Below are positions 61,209 to 64,000 of a DNA stretch of 64,000 bases, piece by piece. A program made the position numbers and the translations under genes. How positions within the stretch are numbered: the first letter of the stretch is position 1; every line of letters starts with the position of its first letter. Below the pieces are notes generated by a model. The model did not search any database. It was not told the DNA's origin and was given only the letters and a program-made list of their open reading frames with translations. Source of the DNA: Alphaproteobacteria bacterium (GTDB lineage Bacteria; Pseudomonadota; Alphaproteobacteria; CAAGCB01; CAG-977); contig CAAGCB010000029.1 in the NCBI GenBank assembly GCA_900768185.1, positions 124,001 to 188,000 of the forward strand, given 5' to 3'.

Positions 61209-62645
61209 TCATTTTTCGGATTTTTGATTCATCACCGAAAAAATGTGCAACAGATTCGTGTTGCCCGTCACGTTGAACGGCAGTCCCGCCGTCATGATGA
61301 TTTTTTCGCCGACCTTTGCGCCGAACAGATCCTGACAGTAATCGGACGCCCTGCGCGCGACGTCGACCAGCAGATTCATCGGTTCGCAAACGACGCTTTC
61401 AATGCCCCAGAACAGGCTCATCTTGCGGGCGACGGATTCGTCCGGCGTCATGCACATTACGGGGATATAGGGACGTTCGCGCGACACGCGCCCCGCCGTC
61501 GCCCCGCTGATTGTATAAGAAACGATCGCCGCCGCGTCTTCCAGCGTTTCGGCGGTCACGCGCGCGGAAACCGTAATCGCGCTTTCGGGCGTGTGTTCCG
61601 GTTCCAGACGCGCCGCGTCCAAATACTTGCGGTACAAATCGTGCGATTCCGTTTCCATGATGATCTTGTTCATCAGCGTCACCGCTTCGACGGGATACGC
61701 CCCCGCCGCCGTTTCCGCCGACAGCATCACGGCGTCCGCGGCGTCAAACACGGCGGTCGCGACATCGGACGCTTCGGCTCGAGTCGGCGTCGGATTCGAC
61801 ACCATCGATTCCAGCATCTGCGTTGCGACGATGACGGGCTTTCCGCCCTTGCGGCAGGCGCGGATAATCTTTTTCTGCAATACGGGAACCTTTTCGGGCG
61901 GAACCTCAACGCCCAAATCGCCGCGCGCCACCATAATCCCGTCGGAAAGGCGGATAATTTCGTCCAAATGCTCCAACGCCGCCGGCTTTTCGATTTTCGA
62001 AACGATCCAAGCGCGCCCGTTAATCAGTGAACGCGCCAGCAGCAAATCTTCGGGACGCTGGACGAACGACAGCCCGATGATATCCGCCCCCATATCCAGC
62101 GCCGCCTGCAAATCCAGCTTGTCCTTTTCGGTCAGCGCGTCAATCGGCAACGGAACGCCGGGAACGTTCACGCCTTTTTTATTCGACAGACGCCCGCCGA
62201 TGATCACCGTCGTGTCGGCGTAATCCTTGCCGAAATCGTCGACGTGCAAACGCACCAACCCGTCGTTCAGCAACAGATCCATACCCGGCGTCATCGCCTG
62301 AAAGATTTCGGGGTGCGGCAGGCAGACGCGCGTTTTGTCGCCGGGTTCGGGGGACATGTCCAAACGGAACTTGTCGCCGATATGCAATTCGATCGCGCCG
62401 TCTTTGAACACGCCGATACGCAATTTCGGTCCCTGCATATCGCACAAAATCGCCAGCGGACGACCCGTTTCCTTTTCCGCCGCGCGGATATAAGCGACGT
62501 TTTTGCGGTGATCTTCATGACTGCCGTGCGAAAAATTCAAACGAAAGACGTTAACCCCCGCCCGCGCCAAAGCGTTAATGGTTTCGGGCGTGTTCGACGC
62601 GGGTCCCAGCGTCGAAACGATTTTTGTGAAATGAGACCGTTTCAT
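61209..62645 (-). CDS. pyk: Pyruvate kinase
   Basis: Last glycolytic enzyme, converting phosphoenolpyruvate and ADP to pyruvate and ATP (478 residues). TKIVSTLGPASNTPETINAL, the PK signature with catalytic lysine in IVSKIEKPAALEHLDEI, MVARGDLGVEVPPEKVPVLQ and VATQMLESMVSNPTPTRAEA are present. The last gene before the window-end run; it is 20 nt after the epimerase gene, so both are transcribed together leftward. Confidence 0.97.
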   Translation of the reverse strand: MKRSHFTKIVSTLGPASNTPETINALARAGVNVFRLNFSHGSHEDHRKNVAYIRAAEKETGRPLAILCDMQGPKLRIGVFKDGAIELHIGDKFRLDMSPEPGDKTRVCLPHPEIFQAMTPGMDLLLNDGLVRLHVDDFGKDYADTTVIIGGRLSNKKGVNVPGVPLPIDALTEKDKLDLQAALDMGADIIGLSFVQRPEDLLLARSLINGRAWIVSKIEKPAALEHLDEIIRLSDGIMVARGDLGVEVPPEKVPVLQKKIIRACRKGGKPVIVATQMLESMVSNPTPTRAEASDVATAVFDAADAVMLSAETAAGAYPVEAVTLMNKIIMETESHDLYRKYLDAARLEPEHTPESAITVSARVTAETLEDAAAIVSYTISGATAGRVSRERPYIPVMCMTPDESVARKMSLFWGIESVVCEPMNLLVDVARRASDYCQDLFGAKVGEKIIMTAGLPFNVTGNTNLLHIFSVMNQKSEK

Positions 62646-62665
62646 CAGTAAAATCCTTGAAAAAG

Positions 62666-63559
62666 TTATAAATCAGACACCGTCAGCGTCAGCGTTTCCG
62701 TCAGGCTTTCATCGGGATCAAGCGTTTTAATCCCCGTTCCCGCGATGCCGCGCGACGCCAGATTGAACGCGTCCGTCGCGTTGGTAACGGGTTCGACGCA
62801 GAAAAAGTCCCGTCCCGCCGGAGACCAGACGACGACGTGACCGAAATCGCTGTACGCCGCCATGTTGATTTTGCGTCCGCGCGACGGCCAGACGATTTCC
62901 GCCTTGCCGTCGAATCCGCCGAAGCAGGTATCCAACTCCAGTTCCGAAATTTTCAGCCCTTTGTCGAACTGCCATTCGGCGGGCGTTTTAATCGGACGTT
63001 CGCGGGGCGGAGCGCTTTCGTGCGCCCAGACGTTTTTGTTTTTAAACGTCACGACCGTATCGTCGTCCTTCGGAAAGAACGGATGCCACCCCAGCCCGCA
63101 CGGCATGGGAATGCCGCCTTTGTTCGTCAGCGTCATGGAAACCGTCAGCGATCCGTCGCCCAGCGTAAATTCCTGTTCGGCTTTGTATGCGAACGGGAAC
63201 CCCGATTTGCCGTTGTGATCGAACGCCAGCTTCGCCGTATCCGGCGTCGTTTCGACAACGTCCCAAACCGTCTGCCAGCCTTCGCCGTGCAGGGGATCGG
63301 CGACGACGGGGTGGTTTTTGGGAACGGTTCTGCGGATTCCCCAGTAAATGAAGTAACCGCCCCTGATTCTGTTGGAATACGGCACCAGCGGGAACATCGC
63401 CGTTTCGTCGGCGGCGCGACGTTCAACGGCGTCCGCCCCCGCAGGGCGCATTAAATCGTCGCCGTTTCGTTTCCAATACAGCAACGTCCCGCCCGCCGCG
63501 GGGCTGACCGCCGCGGTAAAATCGCCGCGCGTCAAAGAAAGAATGTCCGTTTCTGCCAT
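62666..63559 (-). CDS. Aldose 1-epimerase
   Basis: Galactose-mutarotase-fold enzyme (297 residues) interconverting sugar anomers. LVPYSNRIRGGYFIY, GEGWQTVWDVVETTP, MPCGLGWHPFFPKDDD and the acidic C-terminal FFCVEPVTNATDAFNLA carry the conserved arginine, histidine and glutamate. It likely feeds sugar phosphorylation and glycolysis together with the adjacent pyruvate kinase gene. Confidence 0.9.
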   Translation of the reverse strand: MAETDILSLTRGDFTAAVSPAAGGTLLYWKRNGDDLMRPAGADAVERRAADETAMFPLVPYSNRIRGGYFIYWGIRRTVPKNHPVVADPLHGEGWQTVWDVVETTPDTAKLAFDHNGKSGFPFAYKAEQEFTLGDGSLTVSMTLTNKGGIPMPCGLGWHPFFPKDDDTVVTFKNKNVWAHESAPPRERPIKTPAEWQFDKGLKISELELDTCFGGFDGKAEIVWPSRGRKINMAAYSDFGHVVVWSPAGRDFFCVEPVTNATDAFNLASRGIAGTGIKTLDPDESLTETLTLTVSDL

Positions 63560-63634
63560 CTTTTCGCCTTTTTATTCTGAAATGTTTCCGTTCGTTTTAC
63601 CCTGTCGGCGCGCCGACCGCAAGCCCTTTTCCCG

Positions 63635-64000
63635 TTATTGCCGCGCCGCCTTAAAAAAAGCGTCGCGTCCGGCGTATTCGCGACCGTCGACGACGGCGCG
63701 TTCGAATTGCAACGCGTTCAAAGCGGCGTTCGGCATTGAAATTTTCGTCAGTTCCGCGCGACCGGCGGTGAATTTTTCATCGGGGTTTGACAAGGACAGC
63801 ACCGCATCGCGCAACGCGGCGGAATCGATTGTCAGCACGCTCGGTATCTTGTTGTTCGGATCGTTCACGACGGCGCCCGCCGGCACGCCGTTCAAAACGA
63901 CTTCCCGCGCCCGCCATCGCGCCCCCCGCTTTGCGTCGCCGTTTTTGGCATAGAGCGTCATGTCGGCTTTGACGTCGTTCAAATCGACGCGCGTCAGGAC
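63635..64000 (-). CDS. Uncharacterised protein, 5' end beyond the window
   Basis: The C-terminal 121 codons of a leftward gene that runs off the right edge. Alternating hydrophobic/polar pattern (ADMTLYAKNG, EVVLNGVPAGAVVNDPNN, ELTKISMPNAALNALQF) suggests repeated beta-strands, as in AsmA-like or periplasmic bridging proteins, but no family is certain. The stop is at 63635. No signal peptide can be judged. Confidence 0.6.
   Translation of the reverse strand, partial: VLTRVDLNDVKADMTLYAKNGDAKRGARWRAREVVLNGVPAGAVVNDPNNKIPSVLTIDSAALRDAVLSLSNPDEKFTAGRAELTKISMPNAALNALQFERAVVDGREYAGRDAFFKAARQ

Overview
The window reads as chromosomal DNA of a fermentative, probably host-associated alphaproteobacterium. 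The blocks rpiB-glyA-nrdR-nusB, rpmF-plsX-fabH-ihfA-merR-tRNA-Pro and aroQ-accB-accC are arranged as in Alphaproteobacteria. A bifunctional AdhE, a PfkA-type phosphofructokinase, pyruvate kinase, ferritin and several ferredoxin-type proteins point to anaerobic sugar fermentation. Placing it among uncultured gut Alphaproteobacteria (RF32-like groups) is inference. There is no rRNA, CRISPR array or intact insertion sequence.

Layout. 1-7 kb: MarR regulator with its own palindromic operator, elbB, then a forward run thrC, M16 peptidase, small protein, rpiB, glyA, nrdR, nusB. 7-10.5 kb: loosely packed small genes, including an outer-membrane barrel, an XRE repressor coupled to a small membrane protein, and a divergent DUF6456-like gene. 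10.5-17.7 kb: lytic transglycosylase, dapA, smpB, membrane protein, ettA, META-type lipoprotein. 18-23 kb: an AT-rich accessory island with a decayed tyrosine integrase, a NUMOD/HNH-like nuclease gene, an ankyrin-repeat gene and a divergent WYL regulator. It is flanked by a near-identical 18-bp tandem motif that looks like integrase arm sites. 23-31 kb: EFR1-type ferredoxin, lemA/DUF2207 pair, adhE behind a Rex-like operator, iscX, RNase J-like protein. 31-40.5 kb: putative metallopeptidase, CLC channel, sodium-coupled transporter, DsbA-like protein, then a TerB-like / secreted repeat protein / chemoreceptor-like cluster. 40.5-45 kb: bamE, yceD and the lipid/ribosome block ending in tRNA-Pro. 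45-55.6 kb: metallophosphoesterase and polyferredoxin, phosphofructokinase between two DUF465 genes, ftsB, a pair of secreted cysteine-rich proteins, ferritin, accBC-aroQ. 55.7-64 kb: an isolated flagellar hook gene with a sigma-54 type promoter, an amino-acid ABC transporter operon that carries a CofE-like ligase, pyruvate kinase, aldose epimerase.

How the genes work together: the metabolic genes describe a sugar-to-ethanol fermenter (aldose epimerase, phosphofructokinase, pyruvate kinase, AdhE) with fatty-acid initiation (AccB, AccC, FabH, PlsX) and Thr, Lys, Gly and aromatic biosynthesis. The most unusual items are the WYL / ankyrin / NUMOD-HNH island (candidate defence or conflict system), an ABC transporter polypeptide whose substrate-binding domain appears circularly permuted and is fused to its permease, the XRE plus GNNN-motif membrane protein pair, and the tandem secreted cysteine-rich proteins.
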